NCBI RefSeq assembly: GCF_023715895.1
Contig: NZ_JAMBOO010000013.1
Span: 1 to 64,000, forward strand
Length of the DNA stretch: 64,000 nt
Source: Domibacillus indicus
GTDB lineage: Bacteria; Bacillota; Bacilli; Bacillales; Domibacillaceae
Direction of reading: 5' to 3'
The notes under the pieces are model-generated. The model saw nothing but the letters and a program-made list of their open reading frames with translations. It was not told where the DNA came from and did not search any database. Below, piece by piece: positions 26,674 to 35,782 of the stretch; position 1 is the first letter of the stretch; each line of letters opens with the position of its first letter. The translations under genes and the position numbers were made by a program.

Positions 26674-27528
26674 ATGGAGAATCCAATCATTAAACTGCAG
26701 GAAAAAATTTCAGAGTTAACGGAAACACAAAAGAGAGTAGCAGACTATATTATTAAACATCCGCTTGATGTTGCTTTTTTGACAGTGGATCAACTAGCAG
26801 GCATTGTTGGCACAAGTACAACAACAATTATGCGCTTAACTTTTAGTGTCGGTTATTCGGGGTACACAGAATTTCAAAAGGGACTCCAGGAGATATTACG
26901 TAATCGTGCTGCCCCTCAAACGAGACTTGAAGCTAATATAAAAGGGATGGGCGAAAATAATTTATGGGGTCGGTATGCGGAAAGCCAAATCAGCAGTATT
27001 CAGGATACAATGAACATGATAACGCCTGAAGTGCTCGAGCAGACCATGGACAAAATCGTCTCTGCTGAACGTATTATCTGCACAAGCGTTAGAAGCGGAT
27101 TGCCTGTAGCACAGTACTTAACACATGGACTTAACAGGCTTTTGGGAAATACACAACTAATCCTCGCTGATGTAAGTGATTGGGTAGACAGCATTGTGAA
27201 TATGACATCAAATGACTTGGTTATCGCCATTAGCTTTCCAAGGTACGCGAGAAGAATTATTGATTTTACGGAAACGGCGAAAAGGAACGAGGTACAGGTT
27301 ATTTCTATCACGGATAGCTACTCGTCCCCTCTCATGAAGCATTCTGACTTAATTTTACCTTGCAATTCTAGCAGTATCGCTTTTCATAATTCAGCAGTAT
27401 CATCCATGTTTGTTGCCGATTATTTAATCAGCGCCATTGCTATCAACTACCCCGAAAAAACAAAGGAACGTCTTGATAAAGTAAATGAGATTTTAACAAA
27501 TATGAATTATCATTCTTTACATGAATAA
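26674..27528 (+). CDS. RpiR-family transcriptional regulator
   Basis: A 284-residue regulator: N-terminal helix-turn-helix of RpiR type (LTETQKRVADYIIKHP, VDQLAGIVGTSTTTIMRLTF) and a C-terminal SIS domain (about 120-260; ERIICTSVRSGLPVAQYL, then VIAISFPRYARRIID). SIS domains bind phosphosugars or similar anions. It begins at ATG 26674 after GGAGAG. As the last gene of the 22-27.5 kb unit it is the probable local regulator; a palindrome lies just upstream. Confidence 0.85.
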   Translation: MENPIIKLQEKISELTETQKRVADYIIKHPLDVAFLTVDQLAGIVGTSTTTIMRLTFSVGYSGYTEFQKGLQEILRNRAAPQTRLEANIKGMGENNLWGRYAESQISSIQDTMNMITPEVLEQTMDKIVSAERIICTSVRSGLPVAQYLTHGLNRLLGNTQLILADVSDWVDSIVNMTSNDLVIAISFPRYARRIIDFTETAKRNEVQVISITDSYSSPLMKHSDLILPCNSSSIAFHNSAVSSMFVADYLISAIAINYPEKTKERLDKVNEILTNMNYHSLHE

Positions 27529-27540
27529 TCCTTAATTAAG

Positions 27541-27586
27541 ATGTGATATTACTTGATTTTTAAAACAAAGTAATATCGCATTTTTA
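27541..27586 (+). terminator. Rho-independent terminator
   Basis: ATGTGATATTACTT pairs with AAGTAATATCGCAT around a loop, then TTTTTATTTTT. Confidence 0.7.
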
Positions 27587-27667
27587 TTTTTATCAAGTGT
27601 ATCTCTAAGAATGTAAAAGCTCTTCAAGCTACAGTGATTTAGAAGATTTCTTTCCTGTCCTGTTTGT

Positions 27668-27775
27668 CTCAAAAACAATTGTTTTTGAGTCTTTTTAGTA
27701 AACAGGGTATTTTAGCCAAGATCCTATGATTTTTGTGTCTCAAAATATTGTCCAAAATCAATGTCTCATTAACCA
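27668..27775. repeat. Perfect 22-bp palindrome and a short dispersed repeat
   Basis: CTCAAAAACAATTGTTTTTGAG (a 22-bp palindrome, 27668-27689) is followed by TCTTTTT and can act as a terminator. A 39-base word starting TGTGTCTCAAAATATTG (27734 on) recurs at about 32517 with five or six changes, in the same orientation, next to a TnpB remnant; it may be a trace of a mobile element. Confidence 0.55.
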
Positions 27776-27794
27776 ACGTTGTTGATTCATTGTT

Positions 27795-28228
27795 TACCTC
27801 GTTGATATACTTCTTCAAGGATCTCCGCAGCAATGTTCTGCATACTTTTGCCTGTCTGTTCACCTTTATTGCGTAGCCAATCCTTAATATCGACCGAAAA
27901 TGAAACCGACAACAGTTCCTCTTCCGATTCAATGCTGAGTGCCCCATATTCCGGAACATACCGCACACGCCCTTGTTTAGCCGAACGTATAATAAAGTCG
28001 GCTAACTCAACCGAAACACCGTTTAAGCGGGCATCTTTCATATGAATGACCCATCGATCCTTTAACCGTTCCATATACATATTAGCTACTGGAACCTGCT
28101 GATAAAGCAAATCCATCACTTGATAGGTGAGGGAATAGGCTGCCGGCAGATTAAGCACCGCCTATCCGGGCTTTGTGCTGCGCTTGCCCATTTCAATGGA
28201 ATAGTCAGGTGTTAACCTCTGTGTTTAG
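27795..28228 (-). pseudogene. HTH/RHH repeat family, copy 8 (C-terminal fragment)
   Basis: The minus-strand open frame covers about residues 205-325 with an intact ribbon-helix-helix region (LSVSFSVDIKDWLRNKGEQT). The homology ends at 28228 exactly where a short IS3-type terminal repeat begins, and an in-frame stop lies near 28160. Confidence 0.8.
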
Positions 28229-28254
28229 ATCCCATCTCAAAAATGGAGGTCAGT
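28229..28254. mobile_element. Solo end of the IS3-type element
   Basis: ATCTCAAAAATGGAGGTCAG followed by TTCC resembles the right terminal repeat of the IS remnant at 34979-35672 (GTCTCAAAAATAGGAGTCAG, TCCC), including the preceding GATCCC. Only the end is left. Confidence 0.5.
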
Positions 28255-28301
28255 TCCAATTAGCTGCCGGTCCATTCATCAAAGGCTGTTATAAAAAATA
28301 A

Positions 28302-28330
28302 CAAAAAAGCATTCTGCAGATGCAGAATGC
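28302..28330 (-). terminator. Terminator of the CstA-family gene
   Basis: On the minus strand GCATTCTGCA-tc-TGCAGAATGC is followed by TTTTTTG. Confidence 0.85.
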
Positions 28331-28339
28331 TTTCCCATT

Positions 28340-29773
28340 TTATGAAGCTGAAATGTGCAAATCGGGTTCCATTCGTTTATATCGCAAAATCTGTCTTACA
28401 TACAAAGCAATCACGATTGCAGTAAGCGTAAAACCGATAGCCATTGAAATTCCATATGCCAAACCAAATCCTTCTGGCGCGTAAAAAATATATGTGCAGA
28501 CAACCCCGGTCATAAATACAGCGGGCACTCCGGCAATCCAATGGTTTTTCCCTTCTTTCAGCAAATACGAAACCGCCGTCCAAAGCATCACGGCTGCCAC
28601 AACTTGATTGCTCCAACCGACATACCGCCATAAGAACGAATAGTCAATTGTTGATAAGTAAAAAGTAGGCACGCTAACCACAATCGTCATAATCAGTACC
28701 ATTCCTTTCCGGTCCATATTGACAAAACCAGAAAGCCAGTCAGATAAAATCATACGGGATGAACGAAGTGCCGTGTCACCTGTTGTAATAGGCAGAATAA
28801 TAACACCAAGAATCGCTAGAATGCCGCCAAATATGCCAAGCAGTGAAACGGAAATTTCATTTACAACCCCGGCAGGGCCACCCGCAGCTAATGCTTCTTG
28901 AAGACCCGCTGTACTGCCAAAGAATGTCATGCCGGCCGCCGCCCAAATTAGGGCAATCACACCTTCTCCAATCATGGCTCCATAAAACACTTTGCGCCCT
29001 TCCGACTCCTTTTTCAATGTCCGTGAAACAATTGGACTTTGGGTAGAATGGAATCCAGAAATTGCACCGCATGAGATGGTCACCATAATCAGCGGCCAAA
29101 TAGGCAGCTCAGCTGGATGAAGGTTTGCAAGAGTCAGCTCAGGAATCGGTTTGCTGCCAAAAAGAAGCGCTACACCAATCGCTACAGCCATGACAACTAA
29201 AATAACCCCAAAAATCGGATAAATCTTTCCGATGATTTGATTAACAGGCAGAACAGCAGCCAATAAAAAGTACGTAAAAACAAGAATAAGAGCGGTCATA
29301 AAACTAAGCGGCGTTAATTGTGTTAGCAGCTGTGCCGGTCCTGCTGTAAAAGCAGCCGCTACTAAAATCATTAAAATGAGAGAGATGACGTTGACTGCTG
29401 ATTTTACAGCATTGCCCAAATATTTTGCTACTAAAGCTGGAAATTGAGCACCACCATGGCGTAATGACAGCATACCTGAAAAGTAATCGTGTACGGCCCC
29501 TGCAAAAATACATCCGGCTACGATCCAGATAAAAGCGACCGGGCCATATAATGCGCCTGATATTGCACCGAAAATGGGTCCGAGTCCGGCGATATTTAAC
29601 AGCTGAATAAACCAGCCTTTCCACCATGCCATTGGAACGTAATCAAGACCATCCGTTTTTTCATAAGCTGGCGTTTGCTGTGCATCGTTAATCACAAACA
29701 CACGCTCAACGAATTTTGCATAAAAAAGATACCCGCATAAAAGTAGAACAATAGATGATAAAAATGTAATCAT
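28340..29773 (-). CDS. CstA-family transporter (pyruvate/peptide type)
   Basis: A 477-residue protein with about 13-14 membrane segments. Family marks are YVPMAWWKGWFIQLLNIAGL near residue 45, GPIFGAISGALYGP and FHSTQSPIVSRTL. CstA proteins import pyruvate or peptides during carbon limitation. This is a short-type member (about 480 residues compared with about 700 in E. coli). It starts at ATG 29773 after CAGGAGGTTT. It is monocistronic with a strong terminator, and no LytS/LytT-type sensor accompanies it. Confidence 0.85.
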   Translation of the reverse strand: MITFLSSIVLLLCGYLFYAKFVERVFVINDAQQTPAYEKTDGLDYVPMAWWKGWFIQLLNIAGLGPIFGAISGALYGPVAFIWIVAGCIFAGAVHDYFSGMLSLRHGGAQFPALVAKYLGNAVKSAVNVISLILMILVAAAFTAGPAQLLTQLTPLSFMTALILVFTYFLLAAVLPVNQIIGKIYPIFGVILVVMAVAIGVALLFGSKPIPELTLANLHPAELPIWPLIMVTISCGAISGFHSTQSPIVSRTLKKESEGRKVFYGAMIGEGVIALIWAAAGMTFFGSTAGLQEALAAGGPAGVVNEISVSLLGIFGGILAILGVIILPITTGDTALRSSRMILSDWLSGFVNMDRKGMVLIMTIVVSVPTFYLSTIDYSFLWRYVGWSNQVVAAVMLWTAVSYLLKEGKNHWIAGVPAVFMTGVVCTYIFYAPEGFGLAYGISMAIGFTLTAIVIALYVRQILRYKRMEPDLHISAS

Positions 29774-29941
29774 TGATGAAACCTCCTGATGTAAACAAGA
29801 ACTATTTCATTATTCTATATTTTGAAAAATTAAAATACAACCTTTTTTTAAAATAATCTGTTTATTTATACTGATTTTTTTATTTAGAAAATTATTTCTG
29901 CATTTTATTTTACAATAGCAATTATAAAACCTGTTTCAGCA

Positions 29942-30058
29942 AACCACTGATGAAAGTTTTACGATCACTGTTTTGTTGCCGTCAAATACTCCTGCTGGTA
30001 CATCCTCATTCACCAGCGCTATTGAGGATATAATGGCCTCGTCGCTAATTTTAATTCC
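29942..30058 (-). pseudogene. Unidentified coding remnant joined to repeat copy 9
   Basis: Immediately downstream of the truncated copy 9 the minus strand reads about 39 protein-like codons (GIKISDEAIISSIALVNEDV, then GVFDGNKTVIVKLSS) to a TGA, in a different frame. It resembles the C-terminal end of some other gene cut by the repeat. Not identified. Confidence 0.3.
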
Positions 30059-30060
30059 GG

Positions 30061-30627
30061 TTAGTCAGGTGTTAACCGATGTGTGTAGATGTCTTCCATA
30101 TAGCTGAAAGTATCATCGGTCCCCGGCACGATGAAGTACCAGCCCCCTAAACCTTTGCGCATAAGTCTTGCTGCCAAAATAGAAGAAAAGCGAAGATACA
30201 CGGCTTCTTTGGCTTTTTTATTGTAGTATTGCCGCTGTGAAAGCCGGTCTTCCCAAATTTTCTTTTCGTGCAGCTCACTGAATTCTTTTAAGTCGCTTTC
30301 TTGAATAAGAGGGATTGTTCTTCCTCTTACTTGTCCTTCAAAAGCGGGAAGAATCCCTTCTTTAATATAAGCCGCAATGAAATTCCGGTTCGTCTGCAGG
30401 AACTCCGCCGCTTGGTTCAACGTTAAGCCTTCCAGCGTTTTAGGCATGGTTTCCATAAGCCGTTCAATCTCTTCCTTAGAAAAAAGAAGTCCTTGATGTC
30501 CGCCCCACGGATCTTCCACAGGTTTTAGCTTACCTTCTTGGACATACGCATGAACCGTAGAAACAGAGCGGCCAATCATTTCGGCGACTTCCTTTGTTGA
30601 ATAGTATTTCTCTTGGTTTGTTTGCAC
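30061..30627 (-). pseudogene. HTH/RHH repeat family, copy 9 (N-terminal 188 residues)
   Basis: Starts at GTG 30627 and keeps both helix-turn-helix domains (YYSTKEVAEMIGRSVSTVHA; TLNQAAEFLQTNRNFIAAYI) and the start of the central domain, then stops at RLTPD where the other copies continue YSIEMGKRS. The frame is open and the DNA-binding half could be expressed, but it lacks the ribbon-helix-helix. No ribosome binding site is obvious. Confidence 0.75.
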
Positions 30628-30813
30628 GGCAATAACATATTCTTATCTAATAATAAAATAATGAATTGATTCGTTTTTCTGTGATGAAAAGCTAGAACTA
30701 TATAGGTATCTATGGAAGCAGGTGTTAAAATTGTTGTAGGATAGATACATGTATATAGCCGCGGGCGCTTATGGTTTTGCAGGTAAGTTAATCTATAATA
30801 AGGATGGGCTGTT

Positions 30814-31698
30814 ATGGAAAAAAATCTTAAAGTTGAAAAGGTTCAAGGAGCTGCGCTGCTTGAAGGCCCTTTTTGGGATGAAGAACAAATGTGCCTGCTT
30901 TGTGTCGATATTTTAAACAATAAGTTGATCGCTTATGATGTTGAGAAACAAAGTACAGAAGAAGTAATATTAGAAGCAAATGTCACAAGTGTCATTCTTG
31001 ATCAAGACCATTCGATCTTTTTATCTTTAAGAGATAAATGGGGACTATTCGATAAAGCAGGCAAATTTGTTAAACCGCTTGTATACCTTGAAAATATGAA
31101 ACCCTCTATGCGTTTTAATGATGGAAAAGTCGATCCGTATGGTCGATTTTGGTTGGGGACAATGAGCGAAGATGATAATCGAGGAGAGGCGTCTCTATAT
31201 TTAATTGATCACAATGGAAAAGTGACCGAAAGCAAAAAAGGGATAACGATTTCAAATGGGCTTGCCTGGAATAAAGAAGGGACAATGATGTACACCATTG
31301 ATACTCCCTCCAAAAAGATCATGTCGTATCCATTTTCCGGAAAAACAGAGGTGCTAAAAGGCGGGGAAGTAGTTTTTGACTTCACGGATACAATAGGTTC
31401 ACCAGATGGTATGACTATTGATGAAAATGATCATCTGTGGGTGGCCCTTTGGGGAGGCGGCCGTGTCGTATGTATTGATCCACAGAAGAAAAAAGTTGTC
31501 GATCAAATTTCTTTGCCGGTCACTAACGTTACAAGTTGCACATTTGGCGACCATGATTTTAAAACGTTATATATAACAACAGCAAGTGAGGGCCTTTCAG
31601 AGGAACAACGTAAGCGCGAACCGCTTGCAGGCTCGCTTTTCTCATACAGGTTAAACGTAGCAGGCGCAGTTTCAAGAAAATACAAATACAAACGTTGA
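30814..31698 (+). CDS. SMP-30/gluconolactonase-like lactonase
   Basis: A 294-residue six-bladed beta-propeller of the SMP-30/LRE family. The four expected metal ligands are visible: Glu17 (LLEGPFW), Asn in SMRFNDGKVDPYGRFW, Asn in ISNGLAW and Asp in GSPDGMTID. Such enzymes hydrolyse sugar lactones (glucono-, galactono-, xylonolactone) in the cytoplasm; no signal peptide is present. It stands alone between repeat debris. With the hexuronate genes about 8 kb away, sugar-acid metabolism is plausible, but no direct link is visible. Confidence 0.85.
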   Translation: MEKNLKVEKVQGAALLEGPFWDEEQMCLLCVDILNNKLIAYDVEKQSTEEVILEANVTSVILDQDHSIFLSLRDKWGLFDKAGKFVKPLVYLENMKPSMRFNDGKVDPYGRFWLGTMSEDDNRGEASLYLIDHNGKVTESKKGITISNGLAWNKEGTMMYTIDTPSKKIMSYPFSGKTEVLKGGEVVFDFTDTIGSPDGMTIDENDHLWVALWGGGRVVCIDPQKKKVVDQISLPVTNVTSCTFGDHDFKTLYITTASEGLSEEQRKREPLAGSLFSYRLNVAGAVSRKYKYKR

Positions 31699-31781
31699 TA
31701 AATAACAACAGAAAATGCATGTTTGACAGGAAATATGTTGTGTATTCTTAAACTAACTTAGTATTATGAATTATGTCTCCC

Positions 31782-31922
31782 TTGACACTCCCACGGCTGA
31801 AACCGCAAGCCCTTCACCTTGCGGTGAGACGGGTGGGATTCTGAAGTGCGAAACCGTTCACTGTCCTTTTCTGTTTAGAACTCGCCTTCAGTTAAGGGCG
31901 GTGTCATCAGCATGTCCTGCTG
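31782..31922 (-). ncRNA. TnpB element right end with predicted omega-RNA scaffold
   Basis: Directly after the tnpB remnant on the minus strand lies a structured conserved tail: CCACCCGTCTCACCGCAAGG, TGAAGGGCTTGCGGTTTCAG and CCGTGGGAGTGTCAA. The same text occurs at 41583-41721 in the other orientation, and its sudden end at GTGTCAA in both places marks the transposon right end. In this family the guide RNA is made from this end, with the guide lying in the flank. Confidence 0.6.
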
Positions 31923-31938
31923 TTAACACGGGACTAGG

Positions 31939-32489
31939 TTAAGCTGCTTGCTTGTTTTTATTTTTTGAAAGGCCGCTGATGGCTTTCGAAATATTAATGG
32001 ATGCGTTGGCATCAGCGTGAAGTGTATATTGGCATTTGGCACACGAAAACGTGTGTCTTTTTCGATTCTTTTTATCAATATGACCACATTTACACATTTG
32101 GGAAGTGTAATGTGGATTCACGCACTTTTGACTTGAATACCCGCCATTTTTGCTTTGTATTCAATAAATTGCTGAAGCTGATAGTGAGACCAGGAGTGCA
32201 GATTTCTTCCAGCTTCTTTTTTTGCTTTTGCTTTGTAGCGAATACTCGTCAAATCTTCCATTCGAACGCAGCGAAGACCGTTCTCTGCAGCGAAATGAAC
32301 GATTTGCCGGCTCATTTTATGATTTAGATCTTTCATCCACTGTGATTCTTTGTTTTTGGATTTTTTAATAACGGAGAGAAGCTTTAATTTTCCTAACTTT
32401 TTTCTTCTTGAAGAAAATGTTCTTCGAATGAAAGCAGGCTCGTTTCCGCGAAAGAAGAGCGTTTTCGTACCCACCGAGGCAGCCTTCAA
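31939..32489 (-). pseudogene. tnpB: TnpB (IS200/IS605 OrfB), truncated and frameshifted
   Basis: Two frames hold the C-terminal half of a TnpB nuclease. The first (32489-32118) has VRMEDLTSIR with the second RuvC acidic residue. The second (32121-31939) has NPHYTSQMCKCGH, the CAKC half of the zinc finger, and LHADANASINI with the last RuvC Asp. A single-base insertion in an A-run near 32122 separates them. The N-terminal half with the first RuvC Asp is missing. The usual C-terminal tail (LMTPPLTEGEF) is also out of frame downstream. Confidence 0.85.
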
Positions 32490-32569
32490 TAAGTTTGAGG
32501 GCTGCTTTTTTGTATTTTGTGTCTGAAAATATTGCCCAAATTCAGTGTCTCATTAATCTTCATTTATGA

Positions 32570-32810
32570 GTATAATTTTTCTATCTACACTATGTGTTAA
32601 ATTCAAATACATATTTTATTAAAAACTATTCTAGCATGTGTTTACAGTCGACGATTATGCAGAACATAGCTTTTCTGTAGAAATCTTGAGTTAAATATAT
32701 AGAGCGCTTAATTAATAAAAATCTATACAGATGAAACCACATAGCTTTCGTTAAAGATTTTTCACTTATTTAATAAAGAAACTGGAAGTAGATAATTACA
32801 AACGTGAGAT
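32570..32810. repeat. Non-coding dispersed repeat, copy d
   Basis: Shares GTGTTAAATTCAAATACATA, ACAGTCGACGA, TTTCTGTAGAAAT, CCACATAGCTT and TTTTTCACTTATTTAATAAAG with copies a to c in the same order. It lies next to copy 10 of the HTH/RHH family. Confidence 0.65.
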
Positions 32811-32869
32811 GTAAAAATAAAGAATTGGCTTAGGCGAATCCGGCTCAATTTTAATTAAATGTTTGAAAA

Positions 32870-33140
32870 TGGTTGATACTATCCCCGCTTTGACCTTGCT
32901 CGCGTTTATATACTTCCTCAAGGATCTCCGCTGCAATATCCTACATACTTTTTCCTGTCTGTTCCCCTTTTTTTCGAAGCCAGTCCTTAATATCCACGGA
33001 CAGGGAAACGGACAGCAATTCCTCCTCCGATTCAATGCTGAGTGCCTCATATTTAGGAACATACCGCAAACGCCCTTGTTTTGTTTTAGCCGACCGCTTA
33101 ATAAAGTCGGCTAGCTCAACCGGAACGCCATTTAACCGTA
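32870..33140 (-). pseudogene. HTH/RHH repeat family, copy 10 (chimeric C-terminal fragment)
   Basis: Covers about residues 250-325, with an extra TK inserted in SAKTKQGRLRY and the Gln of SMQDIAAEI changed to a stop. Upstream, the same open frame (to 33288) continues into unrelated sequence (MKAKKNTSLISIENEFDSSS, then AEHTVQALVNRMLNKAGLSF) instead of the family central domain, so two different coding regions have been joined. Confidence 0.75.
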
Positions 33141-33537
33141 CCATATCAAACGATAGACCGGCTTTATTAAGCATTCTGTTAACAAGAGCCTGTACGGTAT
33201 GTTCCGCACTTCGAATTGAATGGGCAAAAGAACTGCTGTCAAATTCGTTTTCTATGGATATTAAGCTAGTATTTTTCTTCGCTTTCAAAAAACTTAGTTT
33301 ATCTGATAGACAAACTAATGAGAAGCTGATACACTTTTCTTGTAAACGGACTAACGATCTTAACTCCGTTTACTACAACACCACTGTTAAACAGAAAGGA
33401 GGAAAAGACAAATTGCAGCTGATCATGCGAAAAGAAATTTCTCTTCAGCTTTCTTGATTGATTTGATTTTTACATAAGTAATTTGGAAGCGTTTTTAATA
33501 GTTTTTCTTTCGATGATCCAAATTTGTCTTGGCCCAT

Positions 33538-34944
33538 ATGAATCAAAACCGAAATTTATTTTATATTTTTTCGATTACGCTTGTTGCAGCAATTGGCGGC
33601 CTGCTTTTCGGTTATGACACAGCGGTTATATCCGGAGCGGACAAGTCCATTGAAGAGTATCTGGTGAAGCCGCTTGGCCTCGGGTCTCTTGCGCATGGCG
33701 CCACTATTTCAAGCGCCTTAATCGGCTGCATTATCGGCGGCCTGATCTCCGGCTACTTTGCGTCAAAATTCGGACGGAAATATTCTCTTATTATCGCAGC
33801 CGTCCTGTTTCTTGTTTCTGCGCTTGGTTCTGCTTACCCGGAATTTTTATTTTTTACAAAAGGAGAACCGTCTTTCGCTTTACTCATGATGTTTAACGTA
33901 TACCGGATTATTGGTGGAATTGGTGTCGGCCTGGCGTCAGCGGTTGTTCCGATGTATATCAGTGAAATTGTGCCCGCTGAAATCCGGGGACGGCTCGTTT
34001 CCTTTAATCAGTTTATGATTATTTTTGGGATGCTGGTTGTGTACTTTATTAACTGGGGCATTGCGAACGGACAAACAGCCGAATGGATTAACGACATCGG
34101 CTGGCGCTACATGTTTGCTTCAGAAGCAGTTCCAGCCCTCTTGTTTGGTGTTTTATTGTTTCTCGTTCCGGAAACACCGCGCTATCTGGCTCTTCAAAAC
34201 CAGGATGAGAAAGCGCTGTCTATCCTAACGAAAATTAATGGTGCCAGAGAAGCGAGCGCCATTATGTCTGAGATTAAGCAGACAATTACTGCGCACGCTG
34301 CCTCAGAAAAATTATTTGCCTACGGGAAACTGCTAATTGTGATCGGTATTATGCTGTCCGTCTTCCAGCAGTTTGTCGGCATTAACGTTGCGCTGTATTA
34401 CGCGCCCCGTATTTTTGAAAGCATGGGTGCGGCCAAGGATGCATCTATGCTGCAGACCATTGTAATGGGTCTTGTAAACGTTATCTTTACCATGATTGCC
34501 ATTTTGACCGTCGACAAATGGGGACGGAAGCCGCTGTTAATTCTCGGTTCGATCGGCATGGCAGTCGGCATGTTCGGTGTGTCAGGGCTGGCGTTCGCAA
34601 ATGTAATCGGTATCAGCACACTCTTTTTTATCATCATTTATACGGCATCTTTCATGATGTCGTGGGGACCGATCTGCTGGGTGTTGATTTCCGAAATTTT
34701 CCCGAACAAAATCCGCGGCCAGGCCGTCGCTCTGGCCGTAGCCGCCCAATGGGCCGCCAACTACTTTATCTCTTCCACTTATCCGATGATGATGGAGTAC
34801 AGCGGCGGCTTAACATATGGCTTCTATGGGCTGATGAGCGTTCTTTCCGCTCTCTTTGTCTGGAAGTTCGTCCCTGAAACAAAAGGAAAAACGCTTGAAC
34901 AAATGGAAAGCGTCTGGCTGAAAAAGAAACATAAAACGGCTTAA
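33538..34944 (+). CDS. xylE: Sugar:proton symporter, XylE-like
   Basis: A 468-residue MFS sugar porter with twelve membrane segments and the full signature set: GGLLFGYDTAVISG, FGRK after helix 2, IGGIGVGLASAVVPMYISE, VPETPRYL, QQFVGINVALYY and FVPETKGKTLEQME. It is close to E. coli XylE as I recall it, so D-xylose is the likely substrate. No xylA, xylB or xylR is nearby. The ATG at 33538 has no good ribosome binding site and lies within 400 bases of a repeat fragment; the 3' side is bordered by an IS3 remnant. By eye it is distinctly GC-richer than its surroundings. It looks like a transferred or relocated gene and may be poorly translated. Confidence 0.85.
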   Translation: MNQNRNLFYIFSITLVAAIGGLLFGYDTAVISGADKSIEEYLVKPLGLGSLAHGATISSALIGCIIGGLISGYFASKFGRKYSLIIAAVLFLVSALGSAYPEFLFFTKGEPSFALLMMFNVYRIIGGIGVGLASAVVPMYISEIVPAEIRGRLVSFNQFMIIFGMLVVYFINWGIANGQTAEWINDIGWRYMFASEAVPALLFGVLLFLVPETPRYLALQNQDEKALSILTKINGAREASAIMSEIKQTITAHAASEKLFAYGKLLIVIGIMLSVFQQFVGINVALYYAPRIFESMGAAKDASMLQTIVMGLVNVIFTMIAILTVDKWGRKPLLILGSIGMAVGMFGVSGLAFANVIGISTLFFIIIYTASFMMSWGPICWVLISEIFPNKIRGQAVALAVAAQWAANYFISSTYPMMMEYSGGLTYGFYGLMSVLSALFVWKFVPETKGKTLEQMESVWLKKKHKTA

Positions 34945-34978
34945 AAACATGAAAAACCCGCTTCTTTATGGGACTGAC

Positions 34979-35672
34979 GGGACTGATCCCATAAAGCGAG
35001 ACAAATAAAAACACCTTTAAGTTGAAAAACGGGTATGTAAGTACCTAAAAAGCCAACTTGGAGGTGTTTTTTCTATGGGTACAAGAATCAGTTATCAATC
35101 GGAAGTAAAAATGAAGGCTGTAAAAATGAGATTAGCTGGGGTGCCCGTCAAAGAAGTCTTGAAGGAATTAAATATCCGAAACAAGACGCAGCTTAAAACA
35201 TGGATGAAATTGTACAAAGCAGGCGAACTTCATCGGTTTAAACAGCCCAGCCAGTGGGCAAGCAGTATTCCTTCGGAAAAGGGGCTGAATATGAAAGTGA
35301 AACGGAGAAGCTGAAGGCAGAAAACCGGTATCTGAAACAGCAGATTGAAGTCTTAAAAAAATACGAAGAATTGGAAAGGAAGTGGTATGGGAAACAGCAG
35401 TAGACTTAGTGGAAGAATTAAAAACAGGGATGTGCATTAGTAAAATGTGCAGGCATCTTGGCATCCCTATATCCACCTATTATCGTTGGAATAAACAGAA
35501 TCAAATAGAAGCGTCAAGGCAGGCAATCGAATGAAAAATGGGTACACTGTGCCGGGATAATAATTTTGGACATGGCTACCGTAAAATCACTGCCTTACTG
35601 AACCAGGATACCGAAAGCACAGGCTGTTTAAAAGGTGATTTGATCCCTGTCTCAAAAATAGGAGTCAGTCCC
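34979..35672 (+). mobile_element. IS3-family element, internally deleted
   Basis: Bounded by imperfect inverted ends: left GGGACTGATCCCATAAAGCG (34979 on) and right, read inward on the other strand, GGGACTGACTCCTATTTTTG; both continue to GAGACA. It contains a frameshifted orfA and the first part of orfB only. About half of a normal 1.2-1.5 kb IS3 element is missing. Confidence 0.7.
35075..35620 (+). pseudogene. IS3-family transposase OrfA plus OrfB start, broken
   Basis: OrfA begins MGTRISYQSEVKMKAVKMRL with its helix-turn-helix (VPVKEVLKELNIRNKTQLKT). A frameshift near 35255 moves the leucine-zipper-like part (ENRYLKQQIEVLKKYEELER) to another frame. OrfB follows in an overlapping frame (GMCISKMCRHLGIPISTYYR), with a TGA after QAIE, then HGYRKITALLN before the deletion. 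The DDE catalytic core is absent. Confidence 0.8.
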
Positions 35673-35782
35673 TAAACTGCTTACGATAAGCATAGCGTTT
35701 TTTGTTTGGATTATGATTTTAACTTAGATTAATGGGGATACGGCAGGACCCTTAAAAAGAGTCAGATATAGGGGGAAAAGGT

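Noticed and set aside
28857-29627. Minus-strand frames in other phases inside the CstA-family gene
   Set aside because: They are shadows of a clearly coding, long membrane-protein gene.
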